From NCBI GenBank assembly GCA_965227155.1, contig OZ245731.1, forward strand, positions 2,604,001 through 2,668,000: a stretch of 64,000 nt of DNA, written 5' to 3'. This document shows, piece after piece, positions 57,557 to 64,000 of this stretch (positions within the stretch are counted from its first letter, which is position 1; every line of letters begins with the position of its first letter). Source of the DNA: UBA6059 sp965227155 (lineage in GTDB: Bacteria > Bacteroidota > Bacteroidia > Cytophagales > Cyclobacteriaceae). The notes under the pieces were generated by a model that was not told the DNA's origin, did not search any database, and saw only the letters and a program-made list of their open reading frames with translations. The position numbers were made by a program, and so were the translations under genes.

Positions 57557-57851
57557 CTTGGCCCTCTTTTACAAAGACAAAGCCACGAGCATCAGAACCT
57601 TCGTAAAAATCTACTGTGAGTCCCAGTAAGTACATTGTTTCTCTTTTACTTACAAGTACTTTCACGCCCTTTTTCTCGTAATCAATATCACCTTCTTTGA
57701 ACTTATCAAAGCCAAGGCGAAAACCGACACCACACCCCATGCCTTTTACTGCTACGCGCAAGGCATAATCACGCCCAATATTTTTGTGGGTCATGATTTT
57801 ATGGATTTCTTCGGCTGCCGCATCCGAAATATCTACAGGCTCAAGGATCAT
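57534..57851 (-). CDS. HesB/IscA-like protein lacking the C-terminal CGC motif
   Basis: IscA proteins are A-type carriers of iron-sulfur clusters. The 105 residues show the family pattern VDISDAAAEEIHKIMTHKNI, YALRVAVKGMGCGVGFRLGF and LGLTVDFYEGSDARGFVFVK. Only Cys40 is present; the two C-terminal cysteines (CGC) that complete the cluster site are replaced by an end KEGQATGKTAT. I recall this shorter form in other Bacteroidota, so it may be a lineage variant. The start follows a perfect -7 box. The gene converges with folB and overlaps it by 23 bases. Confidence 0.87.
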   Translation of the reverse strand: MILEPVDISDAAAEEIHKIMTHKNIGRDYALRVAVKGMGCGVGFRLGFDKFKEGDIDYEKKGVKVLVSKRETMYLLGLTVDFYEGSDARGFVFVKEGQATGKTAT

Positions 57852-57874
57852 AGGATTACCACTATTTTAGGGTT

Positions 57875-57882
57875 CAAATTTA
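57875..57882 (-). promoter_or_regulatory. -7 box of the IscA-like gene
   Basis: Minus-strand TAAATTTG (57882 to 57875) matches TAnnTTTG; the ATG at 57851 is 23 nt downstream. The -33 element is a weak TTTA at 17 nt. Confidence 0.5.
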
Positions 57883-57930
57883 CTTAACTTTAAGCCACTA
57901 AAGCGCTTAGGTTTTTTTGATAAAACAATT

Positions 57931-58452
57931 ATGGATCTACTCATAGAATTTGGCAAGATCATCTTGCCTTCGCTCGCTGTTTTATATGCAATGTATTTAA
58001 CAGTGAAAATGTTCATTCAACGGGATTGGGATAACAAAAGATTAGAAATAGGCCAGGAAAGTATAAAAACCACATTACCTCTGCGGCTGCAGGCCTATGA
58101 GCGTATGGCTCTTTTTCTTGAGCGTATTTCACCCAATAATTTAATAGTAAGGCTCAACGACGGGAAGTTTACCTCAGGCCAGTTGCAGCAGGTATTATTA
58201 TCTGAAATCAGGGAGGAGTTTAACCACAATTTGTCGCAACAGATTTACCTGAGTGATGAAGCCTGGAGCATGATCCGCAACGCTATGGAGAATATTGTCG
58301 TTGCTATCAATGAAGCCGGTACAGAGACTGATAGGGAGGAAAAAGGTATAGCACTGGCGCGAAGGATTTTCGATAAGTATATCGCACAGGAAAAAGATCC
58401 CATTCAGGAAGCTTTGTTGTTTGTAAAGGCTGAAGTCAGAGATTTGTTTTAA
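57931..58452 (+). CDS. Membrane-anchored protein of unknown function
   Basis: This 173-residue protein has one N-terminal membrane helix (residues about 5-27, FGKIILPSLAVLYAMYLTVK). A mostly helical cytosolic domain follows: LPLRLQAYERMALFLERISP, NLIVRLNDGKFTSGQLQQVL and SEIREEFNHNLSQQIYLSDE. I recognise it as a conserved Bacteroidota type but cannot name a function. No catalytic motif is visible. The next gene, ykvA-like, starts 9 bases after its stop, so the two are likely cotranscribed. Confidence 0.8.
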   Translation: MDLLIEFGKIILPSLAVLYAMYLTVKMFIQRDWDNKRLEIGQESIKTTLPLRLQAYERMALFLERISPNNLIVRLNDGKFTSGQLQQVLLSEIREEFNHNLSQQIYLSDEAWSMIRNAMENIVVAINEAGTETDREEKGIALARRIFDKYIAQEKDPIQEALLFVKAEVRDLF

Positions 58453-58461
58453 ATTATCAGA

Positions 58462-58860
58462 ATGGATACCGCAGCACAATTTGAGAAGTATAAAAATAAG
58501 GCCAAAAAGATTTTTACGGATGATGAGAAAATCAACTCCTTAATTCATGAGGGTACTGAAAAGATTTCACAGCTGATTGCCAGCAGTGAAAAAATGCAGG
58601 AGCTGGTCAAATATATGCAGTTGATCATTCGTATGCTGAAAGCCTATCTCAATAAGACGTATACAGAAATACCTTGGAAGACTATCCTGGCCTTTGGGGC
58701 CGCATTGCTTTACTTTGTCACACCTATAGATGTTATTCCTGATTTCATACCAGGCCTTGGTTACATTGATGATCTGACTCTTTTGATGTGGGTAATCAGG
58801 TCTTTTGGTGAGGATATCGAACGCTACCAGCAATGGGAAGAAGGCATCACGGATATATGA
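58462..58860 (+). CDS. YkvA family membrane protein (DUF1232)
   Basis: The 132 residues contain a DUF1232 domain at about residues 65-105: PWKTILAFGAALLYFVTPID followed by VIPDFIPGLGYIDDLTLLMW. The PxDxxPDxxPxxGxxDD pattern is the family hallmark, and it forms a hydrophobic hairpin that probably inserts in the membrane. The N-terminal half is a soluble helical region. The function of DUF1232 is unknown. It follows the membrane-anchored gene by 9 bases. Confidence 0.9.
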   Translation: MDTAAQFEKYKNKAKKIFTDDEKINSLIHEGTEKISQLIASSEKMQELVKYMQLIIRMLKAYLNKTYTEIPWKTILAFGAALLYFVTPIDVIPDFIPGLGYIDDLTLLMWVIRSFGEDIERYQQWEEGITDI

Positions 58861-58991
58861 CATCTTGTAATATTTTTTTGGAATTTTTTAAGAAAGCCAT
58901 AAATTGAAAATCCGATTTAGAGGTTATGTCTGCCTGATATGCAGTCTTTTACACACTCTATTTTTTGATAACGGAAGCAACTAAAGCTCAT

Positions 58992-59657
58992 ATGGAAAGG
59001 ATTGCAGTAATTTCTGGTGCTACCGGTCTTGTAGGTCGATCTCTTTTGGATACCATCCTGGCCGAAGACTTTTACAGTAAAATTATTATTGTATCACGCA
59101 GGCATCTTCCTCTAAAGGATAATCGAATAGAGGAAATCATTATCGATTTTGATAAGCTCGATGTAATTGCAGAAAAACTCAATGGGCATGATCACTATTG
59201 CTGCCTGGGAACAACCATGGCGCAGGCCAAAACAAAGGAGAATTTCAGGAAGATAGATCTTGAATACCCCCTTAAGCTGGCAGAAATAGCCAGTAAGGGA
59301 TCTAATTTCAGGCATTTTATAATAGTGACGGCTTTGGGTGCCGATTCTGATTCTGCACTCTTTTATAATGAGGTGAAAGGGGAATTGGAAGATAAGCTGA
59401 TTGAGATGAACCTTCCCTCTCTACATATTTTCAAACCATCACTTTTACTTGGGGCAAGAGAGAAATTCAGGCTCGGTGAAGAGATAGCCAAAATTCTGAC
59501 CAACATCCTTTCATTTTTCATTATCCGAGTCAATAAATTATGGTCAATTAAGGGTTCTACGGTAGCCAGGGCCATGTTTTTAGTAGCTAAAAAAGATCAA
59601 CAAGAGGTGGCCGTTTACAAGCCTAAGAAAATACGAAAAATTGCGGGTACACTTTGA
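58992..59657 (+). CDS. NAD(P)-binding Rossmann-fold protein
   Basis: I choose ATG 58992 (MERIAVISGATGLVGRSLLD), which gives 221 residues; an upstream TTG at 58965 adds nine. The glycine-rich dinucleotide motif SGATGLVG is at the N terminus, followed by IIIVSRRHLPLKD and HDHYCCLGTTMAQAKTKENF. This matches the atypical short-chain dehydrogenase group that includes the human TIP30-like proteins. The catalytic YxxxK motif may be represented by YNEVKGELE. Its substrate is unknown. The last four bases (TTGA) overlap the TTG start of dtd. Confidence 0.86.
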   Translation: MERIAVISGATGLVGRSLLDTILAEDFYSKIIIVSRRHLPLKDNRIEEIIIDFDKLDVIAEKLNGHDHYCCLGTTMAQAKTKENFRKIDLEYPLKLAEIASKGSNFRHFIIVTALGADSDSALFYNEVKGELEDKLIEMNLPSLHIFKPSLLLGAREKFRLGEEIAKILTNILSFFIIRVNKLWSIKGSTVARAMFLVAKKDQQEVAVYKPKKIRKIAGTL

Positions 59658-60106
59658 TTGCAGTTATACAGCGGGTATCAGAGGCATCAGTTAAGATTGA
59701 AGGTAATATTGCCGGCTCTATTGGGCAGGGCTTTATTATTTTGCTGGGCATAGAAGAGGCAGATGATTTGGAAGATATTACATGGCTGAGCAGAAAAATA
59801 TGCGGGTTACGTATTTTCAATGATGCTCAAGGGGTGATGAATGAAGATATTAAAACTGTGAATGGTGACATTTTGCTCATCAGCCAGTTTACCCTGCATG
59901 CCAGCACCAAAAAAGGCAACCGACCTTCTTATATCAGAGCAGCTAAGCCTGATATTGCCATCCCACTTTATGAGCAAATGATAAAGCAGCTGGAATTGGA
60001 CCTGGGCAAACCCATAGCCACTGGTGAGTTTGGTGCAGATATGAAAGTGAGTTTGGTCAATGATGGGCCTGTTACCATCATCATCGATACAAAAAACAAG
60101 CAATGA
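59654..60106 (+). CDS. dtd: D-aminoacyl-tRNA deacylase
   Basis: Dtd removes D-amino acids, and glycine from tRNA-Ala, to protect translation. The 150 residues start with TTG (MIAVIQRVSEASVKIEGNIA) in a four-base overlap with the upstream stop; no ATG is possible near this position. The catalytic motifs SQFTLHAS and NDGPVTIIID are present, the second being the cross-subunit Gly-cis-Pro loop (GP). The length is standard (145 in E. coli). The stop overlaps the mazG start (ATGA), so three genes are chained. Confidence 0.95.
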   Translation: MIAVIQRVSEASVKIEGNIAGSIGQGFIILLGIEEADDLEDITWLSRKICGLRIFNDAQGVMNEDIKTVNGDILLISQFTLHASTKKGNRPSYIRAAKPDIAIPLYEQMIKQLELDLGKPIATGEFGADMKVSLVNDGPVTIIIDTKNKQ

Positions 60107-60429
60107 CACTAGAAGAAGCACAGAAAGAGGTAGACCAATGGATCAAAACCATCGGTGTGAAATATTTTGGGGAGCTTACTAATATGGCCATTCTTACCGA
60201 GGAGGTAGGTGAGCTTGCAAGGCTCATGGCCAGAACTTACGGTGAGCAGTCTTTTAAGGAGTCGGATAAGAATCGAGACCTGGGTGACGAAATGGCCGAT
60301 GTATTATGGGTGCTGATTTGCCTGGCCAACCAAACAGGCGTTAACCTTACCGAAGCATTTCAGAAAAACCTGGCAAAAAAGACCCAAAGGGATGCGACCA
60401 GGCACAAGGAAAACAAAAAATTGCAATAG
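60103..60429 (+). CDS. MazG-like nucleotide pyrophosphohydrolase
   Basis: This enzyme of the all-alpha NTP pyrophosphatase family hydrolyses non-canonical or excess nucleoside triphosphates to monophosphates. The 108 residues form a single domain with the metal-binding ExxE pattern in MAILTEEVGELARLMARTYG and the second in DLGDEMADVLWVLICLANQT. It overlaps dtd by four bases (ATGA), so both quality-control enzymes are coupled in translation. It converges with comB, one base apart. Confidence 0.92.
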   Translation: MTLEEAQKEVDQWIKTIGVKYFGELTNMAILTEEVGELARLMARTYGEQSFKESDKNRDLGDEMADVLWVLICLANQTGVNLTEAFQKNLAKKTQRDATRHKENKKLQ

Positions 60430-60430
60430 C

Positions 60431-61138
60431 CTAAACCAGGATGGCATTACCACGCATATAGGGCGTTACGTTATAGACATCCTGCTGCAGGCAGAAATCA
60501 ATATCTTTCTGAATCTTAAAGCTGGCTAGTCTTCTCGCATGTGAGGAGCTGCTCATGAAACCACTAAGGTCATTTTTTACATTTTGGTAAAGCGTAAGCG
60601 CCATCAAAGCGGCATCCGACTCATAAGTGTGAGAAGCTTTAAGTTTTTCAAGCAAGGCCCCGGCAAATAGGGTGTCTTCCATGCTGAACATGCCCTTCCA
60701 TCCGGCACAATGCACTACCACTGATTTGCCATTCAGCAAGATGTATTTGGCAATACTCGACAGGTTCAAAAAGGAACCTACCAATACCGTTTCGGCATCT
60801 TTTGATTTGGTTAGGGCTATAGTTCCATTGGTAGTGGTAATTGCAATCTGGCTGCCTTTGAGGGATTCATCCATATATTGAAAGGGGGAGTTGCCAAGCT
60901 CAAATCCTTTTACTTGCTTTCCACCCCTCTCGGCTGCTGCCAAATAACCTTTCATCTGTAGTTCCTGGCACTCTTCCAGGGTTGCCACCGGCACAATTTT
61001 GTCAACACCATGCGCCATAGCCGTGACCATACATGATGTGGCTCTTAGGATGTCGGCCACCACCACTATTTTTCCTTTTAACGAGAACTTGTGTATTTGC
61101 TCCGGTGTAAGGCAAACTTCTATTGTTGATTTTTCCAC
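60431..61138 (-). CDS. comB: 2-Phosphosulfolactate phosphatase (ComB family)
   Basis: ComB hydrolyses 2-phosphosulfolactate to sulfolactate, a step of coenzyme M synthesis in methanogens; the family also occurs in many bacteria. The 235 residues show VVVADILRATSCMVTAMAHG near the N terminus, the AAERGGKQVKGFELGNSPFQ region and ITTTNGTIALTKSKDAETVL. In a non-methanogen it may supply sulfolactate or a related sulfonate; capnine-type sulfonolipids are known in Cytophagales, but the link here is an inference. It starts one base after the gcvT stop. Confidence 0.9.
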   Translation of the reverse strand: MEKSTIEVCLTPEQIHKFSLKGKIVVVADILRATSCMVTAMAHGVDKIVPVATLEECQELQMKGYLAAAERGGKQVKGFELGNSPFQYMDESLKGSQIAITTTNGTIALTKSKDAETVLVGSFLNLSSIAKYILLNGKSVVVHCAGWKGMFSMEDTLFAGALLEKLKASHTYESDAALMALTLYQNVKNDLSGFMSSSSHARRLASFKIQKDIDFCLQQDVYNVTPYMRGNAILV

Positions 61139-61139
61139 G

Positions 61140-62228
61140 TTAGAATTTTAAGATTGGTAATTTCACTACTTTGGCTTTGAGCTGTCGTTGGCGTACCGAA
61201 ATGAAAATTTCAGTGTCAGGTTTATGATAGCCCATTTTTACATAACCCAGCCCAATGCCTTTGCCCATAGAAGGAGACATGCTGCCTGAGGTTACTTCAC
61301 CTATTTGGTCACCATCGGCATTCAAAATTTCATAATGGGCCCTTGGAATGCCTCTGTCAATGAGCTCAAAACCTACCAACTTTCGTGTTACACCCTCTTC
61401 TTTCTGCTTTTGAAAAACTTCACTACTGATAAAGGGTTTGGTGAACTTTGTGATCCAGCCAAGCCCTGCTTCTATCGGGGATGTGGAGTCATCTATATCA
61501 TTGCCATAGAGGCAAAATCCCATCTCCAGGCGTAGGGTATCTCTGGCACCCAAACCGATAGGTAGGATATCAAAGTCTTTGCCGGCTTCAAACACAGCAT
61601 CCCACAGCTTCTCGGCATTTTGGTTATTTACGTATAATTCGAAACCACCTGCGCCAGTATAGCCGGTACCAGAAATGATCACATCATTGACACCACCGAT
61701 TGTACCTTCTGTAAAATGATAAAACTTAATGGCTGATAAATCAACTTCGGTAATGCGCTGTAATACCTCGGTGGCTTTAGGGCCCTGTACAGCGAAAAGC
61801 GACATTTCATCAGAGATGTTTTCCAGCGTTGCCCCCATGGAATTTTGGCTGTTGATCCATGCCCAGTCCTTATCAATATTCGAGGCATTCACCACTAATA
61901 GGTAGTCTTCATCAGCTTTTTTATAGACAATAAGATCATCAATGATACCGCCTTTGTCATTGGGCAGGCATGAATACTGGGCCTTGCCATCATACAAAGT
62001 AGCTGCATCATTAGTGGTGACTTTTTGAATCAGTTCGAGCGCATGTGGACCTGTCATCCTGAATTCACCCATGTGGCTTACATCAAAAACGCCTACCGAT
62101 TCCCTTACTTTTTTGTGCTCTTCAATATCAGAGCTATACCTTACAGGCATGTCAAAGCCTGCAAAAGGTACCATTTTCGCTCCAAGCGATACATGTTTAT
62201 GGTGTAGGGCTGTTTTCTTTAAATCCAT
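61140..62228 (-). CDS. gcvT: Glycine cleavage system T protein (aminomethyltransferase)
   Basis: GcvT takes the aminomethyl group from the H-protein lipoyl arm, releases ammonia and forms 5,10-methylenetetrahydrofolate. It has 362 residues (364 in E. coli). It starts MDLKKTALHHKHVSLGAKMV and contains VPFAGFDMPVRYSSDIEEHK, GVFDVSHMGEFRMTG and the folate-binding ARDTLRLEMGFCLYGNDID with the catalytic Asp in the N-terminal part. GcvH and GcvP are not in the window. comB follows after one base in the same operon. Confidence 0.97.
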   Translation of the reverse strand: MDLKKTALHHKHVSLGAKMVPFAGFDMPVRYSSDIEEHKKVRESVGVFDVSHMGEFRMTGPHALELIQKVTTNDAATLYDGKAQYSCLPNDKGGIIDDLIVYKKADEDYLLVVNASNIDKDWAWINSQNSMGATLENISDEMSLFAVQGPKATEVLQRITEVDLSAIKFYHFTEGTIGGVNDVIISGTGYTGAGGFELYVNNQNAEKLWDAVFEAGKDFDILPIGLGARDTLRLEMGFCLYGNDIDDSTSPIEAGLGWITKFTKPFISSEVFQKQKEEGVTRKLVGFELIDRGIPRAHYEILNADGDQIGEVTSGSMSPSMGKGIGLGYVKMGYHKPDTEIFISVRQRQLKAKVVKLPILKF

Positions 62229-62246
62229 AGGCTAATGTTTTGGCTG

Positions 62247-62254
62247 CAAAATTA
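62247..62254 (-). promoter_or_regulatory. -7 box of gcvT-comB
   Basis: Minus-strand TAATTTTG (62254 to 62247) matches TAnnTTTG, 18 nt before the gcvT ATG. A TTTG lies upstream at only 16 nt spacing. Confidence 0.5.
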
Positions 62255-62293
62255 ATGATTCAATTATCTCCAAAGCAGTTTTGAAAAGTTTCT

Positions 62294-62893
62294 TCACCCA
62301 AAAAGCGAAGTTTGTCCTTTTAGCAATTGGAAGCTTTTCCTGTGGTGTGGCGTTGGGCCAAATTTCTCTATGGCTGCCCGGTGCTGAAGAGTAGGATAGC
62401 CGGCATTTTTTGCCCAACCGTATTCGGGATAGTCTGCTGCAAGCGTCTCCATTAACCTATCCCTGTGCGTCTTGGCTAAAATAGAAGCCGCAGCTATGGA
62501 TTGATAAATGCTATCCCCTTTGATTACACATTGAAAGGGGAATTTTTTAAAAGGCGTAAACCGGTTACCATCTATTAGTAAGTATTCCGGCTGCTGAGTT
62601 AGCTTTTCAATGGCCCTGTGCATCGCCAGGAATGAAGCTTTTAGAATATTGATACTATCTATTTCTTCTGGAGTGCAAATCCCTATTGCCCAGCAGATAG
62701 CTTCATCCTTAATGATAGGTTCGAGCAACTCTCGGTTCTTTTTGGACAGTTGTTTGGAGTCGTTGAGCAGGGGTTGTGAAAATGTAGCAGGCAGTATAAC
62801 TGCCGCAGCAACCACCGGTCCGGCGAGGCATCCCCGACCGGCTTCATCGCATCCTGCTTCTATCTGATTTTTTTTGAAATAAGGTCTTAGCAC
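62294..62893 (-). CDS. rnhB: Ribonuclease HII
   Basis: RNase HII removes RNA from DNA hybrids, including single misincorporated ribonucleotides. The protein has 199 residues (198 in E. coli). The catalytic DEDD set begins with AGCDEAGRGCLAGPVVAAAV; here the usual GPLAGPV appears as GCLAGPV, a common Bacteroidota form. Further conserved segments are LLIDGNRFTPF, the CVIKGDSIYQSIAAASILAK segment and HPTLQHRAAIEKFGPTPHHR-like end. It lies 65 bases upstream of gcvT in the same direction. Confidence 0.96.
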   Translation of the reverse strand: MLRPYFKKNQIEAGCDEAGRGCLAGPVVAAAVILPATFSQPLLNDSKQLSKKNRELLEPIIKDEAICWAIGICTPEEIDSINILKASFLAMHRAIEKLTQQPEYLLIDGNRFTPFKKFPFQCVIKGDSIYQSIAAASILAKTHRDRLMETLAADYPEYGWAKNAGYPTLQHRAAIEKFGPTPHHRKSFQLLKGQTSLFG

Positions 62894-62981
62894 ATTCGAA
62901 TTTATGGAATAAGGAAAGCAGACCGCAAGTTTGATCGAATATTATCATCAGAATACTTGAAAACTAAAAGGAATGACAATC

Positions 62982-63455
62982 ATGAAAAGAACAACAAAAA
63001 TTTTCATCGGCATGGTTTTACTATTTCTGGGCATGGTAAATACTTTATTGGCACAGCCGGAGCGGCCGGTCGAAAGGAGAGGCAATCGAATGGAGATTCA
63101 AGAACCTATCGAAAGATTGGCTGATAAGCTCGAATTATCAGAAAACCAGAAGGCGGAAATCGAAGCGCTTCAACTCGAAGGCAGGAAAAATTCGATGCTG
63201 AAGCAAAGTCAGGTAGCGGAATTGCAGGCACAATTGGACCAGCTGTTGCTAGCCGACAATCCTGATCAGGACAAGATTTCCTCCATCATTGATAAAATGG
63301 GATTGCTGAGATCAGATATTCAAAAGGAACGGGTGTTTACCAGATTGTCTGTGCGAGCACTATTATCAGATTCGCAGCGTATAAAGTTTGATATGCTGCA
63401 TGACGTAATGCCAGCGCACCATAGGCATATGGCAAAAGGCAACAGATTCAGGTAG
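62982..63455 (+). CDS. Spy/CpxP-like periplasmic protein (LTxxQ motif)
   Basis: From ATG 62982 this encodes 157 residues with a signal peptide (KIFIGMVLLFLGMVNTLLAQ) and a mature helical domain. ELSENQKAEIEALQLEGRKN resembles the LTxxQ repeat of Spy and CpxP chaperones, and the second helix pair contains IQKERVFTRLSVRALLSDSQ. The end is basic (HRHMAKGNRFR). An ATG at 62973 is an alternative; an AAAGGA ten bases before 62982 favours the shorter form. A role in envelope stress or metal binding is plausible from the family. A hairpin terminator follows. Confidence 0.82.
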   Translation: MKRTTKIFIGMVLLFLGMVNTLLAQPERPVERRGNRMEIQEPIERLADKLELSENQKAEIEALQLEGRKNSMLKQSQVAELQAQLDQLLLADNPDQDKISSIIDKMGLLRSDIQKERVFTRLSVRALLSDSQRIKFDMLHDVMPAHHRHMAKGNRFR

Positions 63456-63485
63456 ATGACTGTATTAACAATTTAGTAATTGAGG

Positions 63486-63511
63486 ATACCTGCTCTTATG
63501 GCAGGTATTTT
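63486..63511 (+). terminator. Intrinsic terminator after the Spy-like gene
   Basis: An 8-bp stem (ATACCTGC at 63486-63493 with GCAGGTAT at 63501-63508) and a 7-nt loop are followed by T residues. The rest of the 224-base gap is AT-rich, and no consensus promoter was found. Confidence 0.7.
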
Positions 63512-63679
63512 CGTTTATAAGAATGATTGAAGTCAAATAAAAGGAAATAAACTATATGCCACTTAAGCCTGTTTATCACCTTTTATTTCGAATAAATATG
63601 ATCTTTATCAATATTGACAACATAAAAGAGGTATTGCCGTAATAAATTATTAAATTAAGAAATATTGCCATATAAAGTT

Positions 63680-64000
63680 ATGAAAATTCTAATTTCACTA
63701 GTCATTATTATCGTATCAATGCCTTGTTTTGCAGGTGGTGATGTTACGTACTATGATGAAAATGGTGAGATTACTGTTATAGAAGATGCTTATTATTATC
63801 GTGCGTCTGAGCGTATCAATAATTCCGGAAGATATAAAGTAACGGACTACTACATGGACGGCCAGGTTGCCAAGTATGGTTTTTATCTTACCCCCGACTT
63901 TAAAGTAAAAGATGGCCCATTCACTTATTATTATCCTGATGGCACCAAAAAATCTCAGGGCAACTATGATGCTAATCGCCGTGTAGGCGAATGGGTGTGG
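63680..64000 (+). CDS. MORN-repeat (YwqK-like) exported protein, 3'-truncated by window edge
   Basis: The frame starts at ATG 63680 and is open to the last base, so the C-terminal part is outside the window. The first ~20 residues are a signal peptide (MKILISLVIIIVSMPCFAGG). The mature part contains strand pairs of the MORN-like type: YKVTDYYMDGQVAKYGFYLT, then DGPFTYYYPDGTKKSQGNYD and RRVGEWVW. This matches proteins often labelled YwqK-family antitoxin, a name that does not show a real toxin partner here. It is probably periplasmic or outer-membrane linked. Confidence 0.85.
   Translation, partial: MKILISLVIIIVSMPCFAGGDVTYYDENGEITVIEDAYYYRASERINNSGRYKVTDYYMDGQVAKYGFYLTPDFKVKDGPFTYYYPDGTKKSQGNYDANRRVGEWVW

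Noticed and set aside
1..64000. tRNA, rRNA or CRISPR features
   Set aside because: No cloverleaf with a GGTTCGAATCC-like arm, no rRNA core sequences and no regularly spaced direct repeats were seen in any gap.

Overview
The window is a continuous piece of a Bacteroidota chromosome, most likely from the order Cytophagales. Three things support this. Most promoters that can be read have the Bacteroidota form TTTG-N19-TAnnTTTG. Shine-Dalgarno sequences are almost absent. The gene set includes DUF3467 after rpoC, a DAHP synthase-chorismate mutase fusion, an LptD_2-type LptD, and bL17 and LysRS with C-terminal extensions. The base composition looks like about 40% G+C by eye. The genus cannot be fixed from this sequence.

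Region 1 (1-25190) is the transcription/translation super-cluster: rpoB (5' end outside the window), rpoC, a DUF3467 gene, then rpsL-rpsG-fusA-rpsJ, the S10 genes, the spc genes with secY, infA and rpmJ, and the alpha genes ending with rplQ. It is all on the + strand and tightly packed. Internal signals divide it. A terminator and a promoter are superposed before rpsL, a terminator followed by a consensus promoter lies between rpsJ and rplC, and a promoter with a perfect -7 box precedes rpsH. A strong hairpin closes the cluster after rplQ.

Region 2 (25191-30660) is an accessory segment between rplQ and carA. It holds an ECF sigma factor with a small membrane partner. Divergent to these is a DUF6249-type membrane protein followed by a secreted serine hydrolase. 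The two operons face each other across a mirror-image pair of ECF-type promoters. The segment also holds a HepT-MntA toxin-antitoxin pair, an orphan beta-barrel protein, and two small membrane proteins, one of them DoxX-like.

Region 3 (30660-46420) is metabolic: carA-eno, an FtsB/DivIC-like division protein, an outer-membrane barrel, an Ldh2-type dehydrogenase with a Ppx/GppA phosphatase, a propionyl-CoA-type carboxylase beta subunit, an M42 peptidase, a BtuF-like protein without a signal peptide, shikimate-pathway genes (aroA, aroB, DAHP synthase-chorismate mutase), proline dehydrogenase and lysS.

Region 4 (46420-57560) concerns the envelope and cell organisation: lptD, an N-acetylmuramoyl-L-alanine amidase and an MlaD-like protein, then a second carboxylase beta subunit, a transglutaminase-like protein lacking expected catalytic residues, a redoxin with a phosphopantetheinyl transferase, and a tight WD40-DivIVA-folB operon.

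Region 5 (57530-64000) holds housekeeping and quality-control genes: an IscA-like protein, YkvA, a Rossmann protein-dtd-mazG overlapping operon, comB and gcvT, rnhB, a Spy-like periplasmic protein and the start of a MORN-repeat protein.

I found no rRNA, tRNA, CRISPR array, insertion sequence or prophage. I did not find a clearly new multi-gene system. The strongest unusual signals are regulatory: the mirrored ECF promoters at 26928-26994 and the terminator superposed on a promoter at 7993-8041.
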